DNA of 22,389 nt, from NCBI GenBank assembly GCA_964474755.1, contig CAYYUG010000069.1, forward strand, positions 1 to 22,389, given 5' to 3'. The position numbers and the translations under genes were made by a program. Every line of letters starts with the position of its first letter. Position 1 is the stretch's first letter. Below, piece after piece: positions 8,326 to 15,892 of the stretch. Source of the DNA: GCA-2717185 sp964474755. Its GTDB lineage: Bacteria > Pseudomonadota > Alphaproteobacteria > UBA8366 > GCA-2717185. The notes beneath the pieces are model-generated. The model searched no databases and was not told where the DNA came from. It saw only the letters and a program-made list of their open reading frames with translations.

Positions 8326-8703
8326 GTTGCTCACCGACGTTTACACCGCGCGGGTTTGACTTCGCGATTTGCATTTCAGAAGGATATGGCAGGTTATCTG
8401 CTAGGCTATTGTCTTAGAACTTTTAGATGACAATACCAGTGTGGTACTTGAGATCTTTAATTTCTAGCTCTCCTTTATGCTGGTTAGAGCTAAAGTTGGA
8501 TCCAGAAAAAGCCATAATCTCGACGGCTGAATAGCCCTGAATTGCAGAGGGTAAAGATGGCTCAGTCCCAGCCGTGTGTATGCAATCGGTTCGACTACGG
8601 TAACGGTGCAGAAGGCACCGGTCGGCTTGTGGTAGCTTTACTAGAAATTAATCGATTGTTAACCAGGTGACCTCCCCGACGCGAACTTATTTTCGAGCAA
8701 TGT
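8326..8703. other. intergenic region with small inverted repeats, no gene seen
   Basis: This 378-base stretch lies between two converging genes and holds no credible coding frame. Two imperfect hairpins are visible: TATTGTC/GACAATA (8407-8413 with 8429-8435) and TAGCTCT/AGAGCTA (8465-8471 with 8486-8492). A shorter CGGTGC/GCACCG stem lies at 8604-8620. None has a convincing T-tract on either side, so I do not call terminators. It could be eroded sequence or contain a small RNA; nothing decides this. Confidence 0.4.
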
Positions 8704-9336
8704 TTACCGGTTTTTTTTTCGCCAATCCTCAATGTATTCGATCACGGTATCCGCATCCTTGATGTCGGCGTAGCGTCGGCCGAAGTCGCGCAGGTTGTCG
8801 CGGTGCGGGCCCTCGTCATGGTCTCCGACACAGTCCTCCGGAACGATGGTGCGGAAGCCGCGGCTGAAGCTGTCGATAGTGGAGGCGCGGATGCAGCCGC
8901 TAGTTACACAGCCGGTCATAATGACTGTGTCAACCCGTTCTTTGGCGAAGAAACTGGCGACAGGGGTTTCGAAAAAGATAGATGCGCCGCTTTTGCATAG
9001 CCCCATATCGTATTCAGCGTCATAGGTACGCGGGTCGAGCTCGGTGCCTGGCGCGCCGTGGATGAAATGTTCTCTCACTGCCTGGACCTTCCAGTGTGGC
9101 ATCTCTCGCTTGCTATGATAGCTCGTCCAGCAATTAGCAATCGGCACACCAGCGCGGCGCGCTGCGTCCAGAAGTCTGCTGCTGTTCTGCACACCTCTTT
9201 CGATCAATGGGGCGCCTCCGAGCGGGTATTGAGGGTCAGTGAAGGCAGTCATGTAGTCGACGACCACGATTCCAGGTTTTTCACCGAAGCCAATTTCACC
9301 GCTGTTGTATGTGCGTTGTTCGTAAATATCCGCCAT
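8704..9336 (-). CDS. isochorismatase-fold amidohydrolase (N-carbamoylsarcosine amidase/maleamate amidase-like)
   Basis: A 210-residue cysteine hydrolase of the isochorismatase superfamily. The catalytic triad can be read as Asp27 (VVVDYMTAF), Lys115 (CKSGASIFF) and Cys148 in TGCVTSGCIRAS. The SGC[IV]RA form is that of N-carbamoylsarcosine amidohydrolase and maleamate amidohydrolase (NicF) rather than of isochorismatase itself. These enzymes cleave an amide or carbamoyl group to ammonia plus an acid. ATG 9336 is preferred to GTG 9339 because GGGAG stands six to seven bases before it. The gene is divergent from the aldo/keto reductase with about 100 bases between them. A role as amidase in catabolism of an N-containing compound is plausible; the exact substrate is not known. 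Confidence 0.9.
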   Translation of the reverse strand: MADIYEQRTYNSGEIGFGEKPGIVVVDYMTAFTDPQYPLGGAPLIERGVQNSSRLLDAARRAGVPIANCWTSYHSKREMPHWKVQAVREHFIHGAPGTELDPRTYDAEYDMGLCKSGASIFFETPVASFFAKERVDTVIMTGCVTSGCIRASTIDSFSRGFRTIVPEDCVGDHDEGPHRDNLRDFGRRYADIKDADTVIEYIEDWRKKNR

Positions 9337-9437
9337 CACACTCTCCCATATTCTATATTTTGCCGTCGTAGCTCGCGCCGCTGGGCACCGTCAACTATAA
9401 GAATGCCTCGGTTTGGGGCGCCGCGAAAGGGATTTCG

Positions 9438-10400
9438 GTGGAATACACGAAGTTGGGTAAGACGGGATTGACGGTCAGTGTGGCTGGGCTCGGCTGCGGG
9501 GGCGGCAGCCGTCTTGGCATGAACCGCGGATTGAGTACTGCAGAGTCGGTGGCTCTAGTGCACACGGCGATGGATCTCGGCGTCAACTATCTTGATACTG
9601 CAGCGGTCTATGGCACTGAGGGAATAGTTGGTGAGGCGATCAAAATTGTGCCGCGTGACGAGATCTTCGTCGCGACCAAGGCTTCGATCCGCAAGGGTAT
9701 GGAGCTGATCCCGGTCGAAGATGTTCTGGCTAGCTTGGACAATTCGCTGCGTGTGTTGGACTCGGATTATGTCGATGTATTCCAATTCCACGCGGTGCCG
9801 CCCGCGCTTTACGGCCGTATCCGAGATGAATACGTGCCGGCCCTTTTGCGCGAAAAGGAGAAAGGTAAACTGCGTCATCTCGGTTTAACCGAGACGCCGC
9901 CAAACGATGCTGCCGGGGAGATGCTAGTCAAAGCATCGCGTGATCCGGTCTGGGAGGTCATCATGCTGGGCTTCCACATGATGCACCAGGTGGCACGGAG
10001 GAACTGTTTCCCGGGTACGATGGAAAACGGCATTGGTACGGTATTGATGTTCGTCGTGCGCAGCATATTTAGTATTCCGGGTCGGTTGGAAGAAACGGTG
10101 GATGCCTTGGCGACCGAAGGAAAGATCCCGCCTTGGCTCGCCAAGAGCGATGGACCGCTCGATTTTTTGATACGTGACGGTGGTGCGGACAGCGTGATTG
10201 ATGCTGCATACCGATATGCTCGTCACGAACCGGGGACGGATGTAATCCTGTTTGGTACCGGCGTCGAGGCCCATCTGCGCACCAATTTGGCCTCAATTCT
10301 GAAACCGCCTCTACCAGCTGAAGATGTAGCTAGGCTTAATGAACTGTTCGGTCATCTCGAGGGTGTTGGACTCGACTTGCCGGAGAAGCGGACGGGATAA
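9438..10400 (+). CDS. aldo/keto reductase
   Basis: A 320-residue NAD(P)H-dependent reductase with the (beta/alpha)8 AKR fold. The catalytic tetrad is visible: Asp53 (NYLDTAAVYG), Tyr58, Lys81 (VATKAS) and His118 (FQFHAV). The N-terminus MEYTKLGKTGLTVSVAGLGC is standard, so GTG 9438 is accepted as start; AAGGG lies six to seven bases upstream. The segment at about 195-230 (NCFPGTMENGIGTVLMFVVRS), where most members have a cofactor-contacting loop, and the C-terminal GTDVILFGTGVEAHLRTNL are recognisable. Together with the downstream operon (145-base gap) it may belong to one transcription unit. Substrate unknown. Confidence 0.93.
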   Translation: MEYTKLGKTGLTVSVAGLGCGGGSRLGMNRGLSTAESVALVHTAMDLGVNYLDTAAVYGTEGIVGEAIKIVPRDEIFVATKASIRKGMELIPVEDVLASLDNSLRVLDSDYVDVFQFHAVPPALYGRIRDEYVPALLREKEKGKLRHLGLTETPPNDAAGEMLVKASRDPVWEVIMLGFHMMHQVARRNCFPGTMENGIGTVLMFVVRSIFSIPGRLEETVDALATEGKIPPWLAKSDGPLDFLIRDGGADSVIDAAYRYARHEPGTDVILFGTGVEAHLRTNLASILKPPLPAEDVARLNELFGHLEGVGLDLPEKRTG

Positions 10401-10545
10401 GTAGATGTTGAACGATACATGAGGTGTTATTCCTGTTTGGATTGGGAAGTCACGCCCGCTCGGGTCTTACGCCATGCTATAGGGCCCCAATCAATTCGGG
10501 GGTGATGGAGAGACGATTGAAAGAAGGAACCCAAGGAAGTAGCAC

Positions 10546-11388
10546 ATGAAGCTAATCAGCTATCGCGACAGCAAGGGCGAGAGTTACGGTGTCGCAACCA
10601 ACGGTGGCGTCGTTAATGTCGGCCGGACCCTAAAATATCCAGATTTGCGCACTTTGCTGGATGCGGACGCGCTGCAAGAGGTTAGGGACTACGTTGACGG
10701 CCGTGCGACAGAATGTGTACTCGACGACATTACCTTGCTGCCGCCGGTGCAAAATCCCGAAAAGATTATTATGGTAGGTTTGAACTATGCGACCCATGTT
10801 GCCGAGGGTGGCCGCGATACGCCGCAATATCCGATGTTATTCCCGCGCTACGCCAATACGCAGGTCGGACACGGACAGGCGATGATCCGGCCAAAAGCAT
10901 CGGAGAAACTTGATTTCGAGGGTGAGTTGGCCTTTGTCGTTGGCAAGGCTGGTCGGCACGTGGCGAAAGAGAATGCCTATGATTATGTGGCCGGCTACGC
11001 TTGTTACAATGATGGCAGCATCCGCGACTGGCAACGCCACACTGGACAGTTCATGCCAGGCAAAAACTTCATCGGCACTGGTGCTTTCGGGCCGTGGCTG
11101 GTAACGACAGATGAGATCCCCGACCCCGAGGTCATGAGCCTAGTCACTCGCCTAAATGGTGAGGAGATGCAGCGTGCAACAATAGATGACCTGATTTTCG
11201 GCGTGCCGGACTTGATGGAATACATAACCACATTTACTGAACTTGTGCCGGGTGACGTGGTTGTCACCGGGACCACAGGTGGAGTAGGCGCCTACCGCAC
11301 TCCGCCGGTATGGATGAAGGAAGGCGATACTGTCGAGGTCGTCATCTCAGGCATCGGCATTTTACGGAACCCAATTGCCAACGAATAG
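10546..11388 (+). CDS. fumarylacetoacetate hydrolase (FAH) family protein
   Basis: A 280-residue member of the FAH superfamily, whose members hydrolyse or decarboxylate beta-keto-type or acylpyruvate intermediates in aromatic catabolism. The N-terminal cap domain spans about 1-65. The core begins PEKIIMVGLNYATHVAE, with His84. Metal ligands are Glu125 and Glu127 in DFEGELAFV and Asp156 in CYNDGSIRDW. PGKNF (171-175) and VVTGTTGGVGAYR (239-251) complete the active-site region. AAGGAAG lies about seven bases before the ATG. It is first of a three-gene operon, 18 bases before the flavoprotein gene. Whether it acts as hydrolase, isomerase or decarboxylase cannot be told. Confidence 0.93.
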   Translation: MKLISYRDSKGESYGVATNGGVVNVGRTLKYPDLRTLLDADALQEVRDYVDGRATECVLDDITLLPPVQNPEKIIMVGLNYATHVAEGGRDTPQYPMLFPRYANTQVGHGQAMIRPKASEKLDFEGELAFVVGKAGRHVAKENAYDYVAGYACYNDGSIRDWQRHTGQFMPGKNFIGTGAFGPWLVTTDEIPDPEVMSLVTRLNGEEMQRATIDDLIFGVPDLMEYITTFTELVPGDVVVTGTTGGVGAYRTPPVWMKEGDTVEVVISGIGILRNPIANE

Positions 11389-11406
11389 CAACTAAGCAGG
11401 AACTTC

Positions 11407-12894
11407 ATGGACGCTCCCACAACGCTGCCGGAATTCTGGGACGAAGCGGCGGACATCGTCGTGGTCGGCCTCGGTGCGGCTGGCTTCGCCACCTCGGTCA
11501 CCGCGAACGAACTTGGCGCCGATGTCTTGATACTGGAAAAGGCGCCGGAAGGCGAGGAGGGAGGCAACACGCGGGTCGCCGGCCAAGGCTATCTTAACAC
11601 CTCCGATCCAGAGAACGCTGAGGCTTATCTGACCGCGCTTTGCGGCCCTTACAAGGTGCCAGAGGTCATGATCCGGACCTGGGCAAAGGAGATGTGCCAG
11701 AACAATAACTGGCTTGCCAGCGTTGGCGCCGACCCGCAGGAGCACCAGCACCAGCCGGTCGGTATCGAGTTTCCTGAACTGCCAGGCTCCAATTGCGTGC
11801 ACAAGTTCCATGACGGGCCGACCTATGGCTATTCGCTTACCTGGAAGCGGTTTGAAAGCTTGGTCAAAGAGCGGCCGATCCGCATCCTCTACGAAACCCC
11901 AGGCAAAGAGTTGATACAAAACGGCCAGACTGGCGAAATCGTCGGTGTCCGGGCGATCCGCGATGGAAACACCATCTCGGTTAAGGCGCGAAAGGCAGTT
12001 GTGCTTACCTGTGGTGGGTTCGAGAACAATCAGCAGATGATCCGAGACTACCTGCCGGACTTGCCATACTGCTACACCTCCGGCTCGCCCTATAACGAAG
12101 GTGACGGAGTATCGATGGCGCTCGCGGTGGGCGCCGATCTTTGGCACATGAACAATTTTGCTGGCCCGACTATGGCATTCAAGGCGGAGGGAATTTCGAC
12201 GACCTTCTCTATGCAAGCGTTCCACTTTAGTAAGGAGATGGCGGGTGGTGCTATCGCGGTGGGGCCGGATGGCAAACGTTTCACTGACGAAAAATACAAG
12301 AACCGGCACGGCAAGGTGCCGCTGCATGGCACATGGAAGAAGATGCCGACACCTTGTCCAATGCACATGATTTTCGATCAGGTGCATATGAAGGCGGGGC
12401 CGCTCTGGGACGCGACGCCCCGACATGGCTGGACCCAAATTATCGAGAAATACGACTGGTCGAAAGACAACAACGCAGAGCTCGACAAGGGATGGATCAA
12501 GTCGGCTGGAACGGTCGAAGGTCTGGCCGAGATAATCGGGGTCGATCCGACAGCCCTTTTGGATACAGTAACGGGCTGGAATGAAGGGTGCGAGGCCGGT
12601 ACGGATCCAGAGTTCGGGCGCAGTATGATGCTGAACCCGATTGCTGAGGCGCCCTATTACGCCATCGAAATGTCGCCCTCTATGCTAAACACCCAAGGTG
12701 GGCCAAGGCGTAACGAGAACGCGCAAATTGTTCGGCCTAGCGGTGCGCCGATACCGCGTTTGTACAGTGCTGGCGAGCTCGGCTCAATCTACAGCTATCT
12801 TTATCAGGGCACCGGCAATATCGGCGAGTGTCTTGCCTTTGGCCGCATCGCCGGGCGCAATGCGGTAGCGGAGCAACCCTGGGATAGTAACTAG
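11407..12894 (+). CDS. FAD-dependent dehydrogenase (flavocytochrome-c/ketosteroid-dehydrogenase superfamily)
   Basis: A 495-residue soluble flavoprotein. The FAD site is clear: DIVVVGLGAAGFA (16-28), Glu44 at the end of strand 2, GGNTRVAGQGY (52-62), VVLTCGGF (198-205) and a C-terminal RLYSAGELGS (451-460). GKRFTDEKYKNR (289-300) matches the region carrying the catalytic arginine of fumarate reductases. In contrast, the usual HTxGG is NTQGG (428-432), and the NRxGGN substrate-binding segment is replaced by YQGTGNIGECLAFG (466-479), which is closer to the YxGxGxxIG stretch of 3-ketosteroid delta-1-dehydrogenases. A double-bond-forming or -reducing role on a cyclic or neutral substrate is therefore more likely than fumarate reduction. 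AGGA precedes the ATG; the racemase-fold gene follows after 12 bases. Confidence 0.9.
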   Translation: MDAPTTLPEFWDEAADIVVVGLGAAGFATSVTANELGADVLILEKAPEGEEGGNTRVAGQGYLNTSDPENAEAYLTALCGPYKVPEVMIRTWAKEMCQNNNWLASVGADPQEHQHQPVGIEFPELPGSNCVHKFHDGPTYGYSLTWKRFESLVKERPIRILYETPGKELIQNGQTGEIVGVRAIRDGNTISVKARKAVVLTCGGFENNQQMIRDYLPDLPYCYTSGSPYNEGDGVSMALAVGADLWHMNNFAGPTMAFKAEGISTTFSMQAFHFSKEMAGGAIAVGPDGKRFTDEKYKNRHGKVPLHGTWKKMPTPCPMHMIFDQVHMKAGPLWDATPRHGWTQIIEKYDWSKDNNAELDKGWIKSAGTVEGLAEIIGVDPTALLDTVTGWNEGCEAGTDPEFGRSMMLNPIAEAPYYAIEMSPSMLNTQGGPRRNENAQIVRPSGAPIPRLYSAGELGSIYSYLYQGTGNIGECLAFGRIAGRNAVAEQPWDSN

Positions 12895-12906
12895 CGGTCT
12901 GATCCA

Positions 12907-13623
12907 ATGATACGTCATTTTGGTATGTTGATCCCTTCGACCAATACCACGGTCGAGATAGAGTACACGCGGCTGCTCCCACCGAACTTGCAGGCGCATT
13001 ACGCTCGGCTCGGTAAGGCTGAGAATGTGGTGTTTTCCGCCAGCCGTGATGACGACCTGTCCTACCAGTCAAAGTTGCTCGGTAATGCAAAGGTTGAAGT
13101 AATCGCGCTGACCCAGACTTCGGCAAGCTTGCACGATGGCGGTTACGACGCGAAGGCCAAAGCGCGCATGTCCGAAGGCGCTGGCACTACGGCGATCACA
13201 TCAGCCGAGGCTATTGGTGAGGCGGTGCGGGCGTTGGGCGCGCGGCGGATCGCACTGATTTCGCCGTATTCCGACGCAGTGATGTTGCGTGCCAAGCATT
13301 ACTATGAAAGCCGGTATGGTCTTGAGGTGCTGGCGACTGCGCCGTTCGGGGCGACGGATTCCTATGCCATCGGTGAGTTGGAACCGGAAAATGCGACCGA
13401 CGCATTTGCACAGTACGATCGGTCTGAGATCGAGGTGCTGGTGCTGCCCGGCGGTAACTTCCCGACCATGGAACATATCGCTGATTGGGAGGAGCAGGCT
13501 GGCAAACCGGTCTTAACCACGAACCAAGTTGTAATCTGGGCGGTGATGGCGGCTTTGGGTATCTCCACGCCGTTGTCCGGATTGGGTCAATTGCTAGAAG
13601 AATTACCCGCCCGATCCGCCTAG
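12907..13623 (+). CDS. maleate isomerase/arylmalonate decarboxylase-like (Asp/Glu racemase superfamily), cysteine-free
   Basis: A 238-residue protein with the signature N-terminus IRHFGMLIPSTNTTVEIEY, in which PSxNTTxE (10-17) is typical of maleate cis-trans isomerases and arylmalonate decarboxylases. Two pseudo-symmetric halves are visible, with RRIALISPYSDAV (113-125) opening the second. The enzymes of this superfamily act through one or two catalytic cysteines. Here the first cysteine region reads IALTQTSAS (66-74) and the second VLVLPGGNFPTM (177-188), and there is no cysteine anywhere in the protein. Function by the known mechanism is thus excluded. It may bind a carboxylate, catalyse a different reaction, or be inactive. 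It is the last gene of the FAH/flavoprotein operon; the ribosome binding site is weak. Confidence 0.85.
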   Translation: MIRHFGMLIPSTNTTVEIEYTRLLPPNLQAHYARLGKAENVVFSASRDDDLSYQSKLLGNAKVEVIALTQTSASLHDGGYDAKAKARMSEGAGTTAITSAEAIGEAVRALGARRIALISPYSDAVMLRAKHYYESRYGLEVLATAPFGATDSYAIGELEPENATDAFAQYDRSEIEVLVLPGGNFPTMEHIADWEEQAGKPVLTTNQVVIWAVMAALGISTPLSGLGQLLEELPARSA

Positions 13624-14273
13624 ATTTGCCTTATTTTGAGAGGATTTAACCCGAACGGGGTAACGCGCCATGTATGCATGCGCTGCTCATTAAAATTAAT
13701 CAGGACGTATGCAACAGCATTAGTACGATATTGGTTTCAGAAAAAGCGAGGTTGGTATAGCCACATTCAGTAAGGATGTGCTGACATTTGTCGTTTGTTT
13801 ATCTTCGTTTTGATGCTGCCGGGCATCGGTGGGTATGACGTTTTCTGTTGGTTGCGCCAGACTAGCGTCGAGAGCCTAAGTTTGATTTTGTCTAGTATCG
13901 ATAAGTATACCAGGCTACAGAGCGTTATGCTTTAGATGCCTCCAGAGGTCAATCGTCTGGCAGTCAAATTCGGCAACAACACCTTCTTGCAAATGTTTAG
14001 GTAAAAGCGGTGGTCGAATCGCCTATGCGCCAAAGTCGATTACCGCTAAAGATCCGGCGCATGCCATATTTCGGCTGTGTTTTGAATGTTGTGTTAACCA
14101 GTTGATTCGACACGTCTCTGCATTGACTGTAGAGGGTAGGCCCACCGCGAACGATCGTGCAGGGCTTCCAGCTTTTGACCTGATGTACGATTACGATATA
14201 CGTGGTTGCGAAATAAATCTGCGCAATTTCTGGTGTTCCGATTAGGAAGAACCACAAGATAAGCTCTTCCCAT
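13624..14273. other. 650-base region without a convincing gene
   Basis: No frame here has protein-like composition with a start and ribosome binding site. A small stem TTAaCCC/GGGgTAA (13646-13663, loop GAAC) lies just after the racemase-operon stop but lacks a T-tract, so it is only a weak terminator candidate. A TTGATT...TATACC pair with 18 bases between (13882-13911) looks promoter-like but is far from any gene. The part from 14175 holds a better promoter for the OmpA-like gene. Base composition looks lower in GC than the flanking genes, as usual for noncoding DNA. Confidence 0.45.
14175..14202 (+). promoter_or_regulatory. sigma70-like promoter upstream of the OmpA-like gene
   Basis: TTGACC (14175-14180, five of six matches to TTGACA) and TATACG (14197-14202, four of six to TATAAT) are separated by 16 bases. 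Transcription would begin near 14209, giving a leader of roughly 30-65 bases depending on which start codon is used. This is the best promoter-like pair in the window. Confidence 0.45.
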
Positions 14274-15428
14274 TTGTTGTTGGCCATTGTTCTATCGAGC
14301 GGCATGGCTATGCCGTTTGATGCGGTCGCGCAATCAGAAGGCATCTATCTATCTGGCGCGCTTGGTGCGGTGTGGCCCCAGGACGCGGAATTCGTTGGAA
14401 CCGGTATCTCGGCAGAGGCTAGCTTCCATCCGGGTCTATTTGGCAGCCTCGCTCTGGGAACGACGTTCGGTGACATCTGGCGCAGCGATGTCGAACTGTC
14501 GTATCGCGCGAGCGATGTCGGAGAATTGTCGGGTGTCGCAAATGGCAGCGGAGAGGTTAACGGCTCCGCTGCCATGATCAATGGCTATTACGATCTCTTT
14601 AGTGGATCTGATTTGCGTCCCTATTTAGGAGGGGGCATTGGCATTATGCGACTAATTGCGGACGGTGTCTCCCCGATTGGAGGTTCGACGATCGATGATG
14701 AGGATACGGTAGTTGCGGTGCAAGGGGTTGCCGGTGTCGGTTATCGGGTAAACGATTGGCTTGGACTGTTTACGGATTACCGCTTCCTGGCTACGACGGA
14801 AACAGAGTTTACAACGGTGGCCGGGAGACCTTTGAATTGGGAGTACCGTGAGCACCGAATTGTGGTAGGGCTTCGCTGGTCGTTCGGTGGGGCAGAATTT
14901 GACCGCCAGACAACGGCGCCGAGGTTTATGGAGCCTAAGAAGGCAGCGAAGAAGTTGCTCGACATGCCATGGTCTCCTGATGATAGGCCCAAAGCGGCAC
15001 CGACTACAAAACAGCCTATAGTGCCATTGGCTCGACCAATGCCAAAGCAGTCGAAACAGGCGGTCAATTCGCCCGAACCGGTCAAGTCATCTGGGGTGGG
15101 AAAGCGGTTTTTCGTCTATTTTGACTGGGATCGTTGGGTACTGACGCCCGAGGCACTTTTGATAATTCAGGCTGCCGGTGAAGCTGGCGCGGCCGGCCGG
15201 GCGACTGGAATTCATGCGACTGGCCACGCCGATCGCTCCGGACCGGTGTGGTATAATATGGCTCTGTCGCAACGCCGCGCCGAAGTGGTGAAGGCAGAAC
15301 TAGTGAAGCTCGGTGTGCCGGCGGATGCGGTTACTGTTGAGTGGAAAGGCGAGACAACTCCAGTTATCAAGACCGCTGACGGGATCCGGGAAGCTATGAA
15401 CCGGCGGGTTGAGGTCCTCCTGCGATAA
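14274..15428 (+). CDS. OmpA-like outer-membrane protein (beta-barrel plus peptidoglycan-binding domain)
   Basis: A protein of at least 384 residues. A signal-peptide core (LLAIVLSSGMAMPFDAVAQ, cleavage likely after AVA) leads into a beta-barrel of about 24-205 that ends in alternating aromatic residues (VVGLRWSF). A Pro/Lys-rich periplasmic linker follows (206-277), then an OmpA C-terminal domain (278-384). In that domain GHADRSGPVWYNMALSQRRA carries Asp320 and Arg335, the spacing used to bind diaminopimelate in peptidoglycan. The protein should anchor the outer membrane to the wall. The first usual start codon is TTG 14274, but the frame is open back to 14217 and encodes a basic RKNHK stretch just upstream, the expected n-region, with no ATG/GTG. 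The true start is unresolved. It appears monocistronic. Confidence 0.88.
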   Translation: MLLAIVLSSGMAMPFDAVAQSEGIYLSGALGAVWPQDAEFVGTGISAEASFHPGLFGSLALGTTFGDIWRSDVELSYRASDVGELSGVANGSGEVNGSAAMINGYYDLFSGSDLRPYLGGGIGIMRLIADGVSPIGGSTIDDEDTVVAVQGVAGVGYRVNDWLGLFTDYRFLATTETEFTTVAGRPLNWEYREHRIVVGLRWSFGGAEFDRQTTAPRFMEPKKAAKKLLDMPWSPDDRPKAAPTTKQPIVPLARPMPKQSKQAVNSPEPVKSSGVGKRFFVYFDWDRWVLTPEALLIIQAAGEAGAAGRATGIHATGHADRSGPVWYNMALSQRRAEVVKAELVKLGVPADAVTVEWKGETTPVIKTADGIREAMNRRVEVLLR

Positions 15429-15550
15429 GCGTATGTCGCCGTGATTTATAAATATAATGATCTTGTTCGCGTGGCGGCTCAACTCGGGATAACAGTACAA
15501 ATGAACGTCCCCAAAATGCCGTGACGTATCGTGTATTCTTGATTAGCTGA

Positions 15551-15889
15551 TCAACGCAGAATGTGCTGCAAAAAAATGAAAACTATACCGGTATCATTGG
15601 CATATGGGCGCAGGACGCCGCGATGACAGAAAGCCCAGGCCCGATCGTTGAACGCTCTCAAGAGCGGCTCGGAACGTCGGATACTGCGATCACCAAAATG
15701 CACCGGCTGCTAATCGATGGCACCCGGGCATTGGAGCGAGGCGAGGAGCCCGTCGTCGCCCGTGACGGATCTCTTTATCGCGTTCGGTCCTACTCCGTGG
15801 TTATCAACTCGGAAGAGGAATTTGACGCCCGGTCCGACATCATGGACGCGATGCAGGTCGATACGTCGGGCCCGCACGTCGAGGAATAG
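15551..15889 (+). pseudogene. C-terminal remnant of a Rieske aromatic-ring-hydroxylating oxygenase alpha subunit
   Basis: An open frame of 113 codons after a TGA at 15548-15550; the first possible start is GTG 15563 and no good ribosome binding site is seen. From QKNENYTGI onward it matches the C-terminal end of phthalate-4,5-dioxygenase/LigXa-type oxygenase alpha subunits: TGIxGIxxQDxAxTESxGPIxxRSxExLGTSDxAI, then RLLIDGTRALERGEEP and a final YRVRSYSVV. Full-length proteins have roughly 400 or more residues, with an N-terminal Rieske [2Fe-2S] domain and a mononuclear iron site. Neither is present here or in the 120 bases upstream. This is therefore most likely a deletion remnant of an oxygenase gene. 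Preservation of the frame to the normal C-terminus suggests the loss is fairly recent, or that the fragment is expressed. It converges on the EthD gene with 3 bases between. Confidence 0.8.
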
Positions 15890-15892
15890 CCA

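Noticed and set aside
8407..8492. Two 7-bp inverted repeats as terminators of the converging esterase and amidase genes
   Set aside because: Loops of 14-15 bases and no T-tract on either strand.
8588..8596. GGTTCGACT resembling a tRNA T-arm
   Set aside because: No acceptor, D or anticodon stems can be fitted around it.
11392..12438. 348-codon minus-strand open frame
   Set aside because: It lies entirely antisense to the FAD dehydrogenase, which has clear motifs; its composition (many Arg, His) is that of a shadow frame.
13915..14067. Minus-strand run reading SLAVIDFGA, stop, then LLPKHLQEGVVAEF, resembling the DFG region of AarF/UbiB-type kinases
   Set aside because: Only a few residues look family-like, the frame is broken by TAG, and the sequence upstream is not protein-like; chance resemblance is likely.
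13997..14344. 115-codon minus-strand open frame in the gene-free region
   Set aside because: Overlaps the signal-peptide end of the OmpA-like gene, has no ribosome binding site that I can see, and no recognisable domain.
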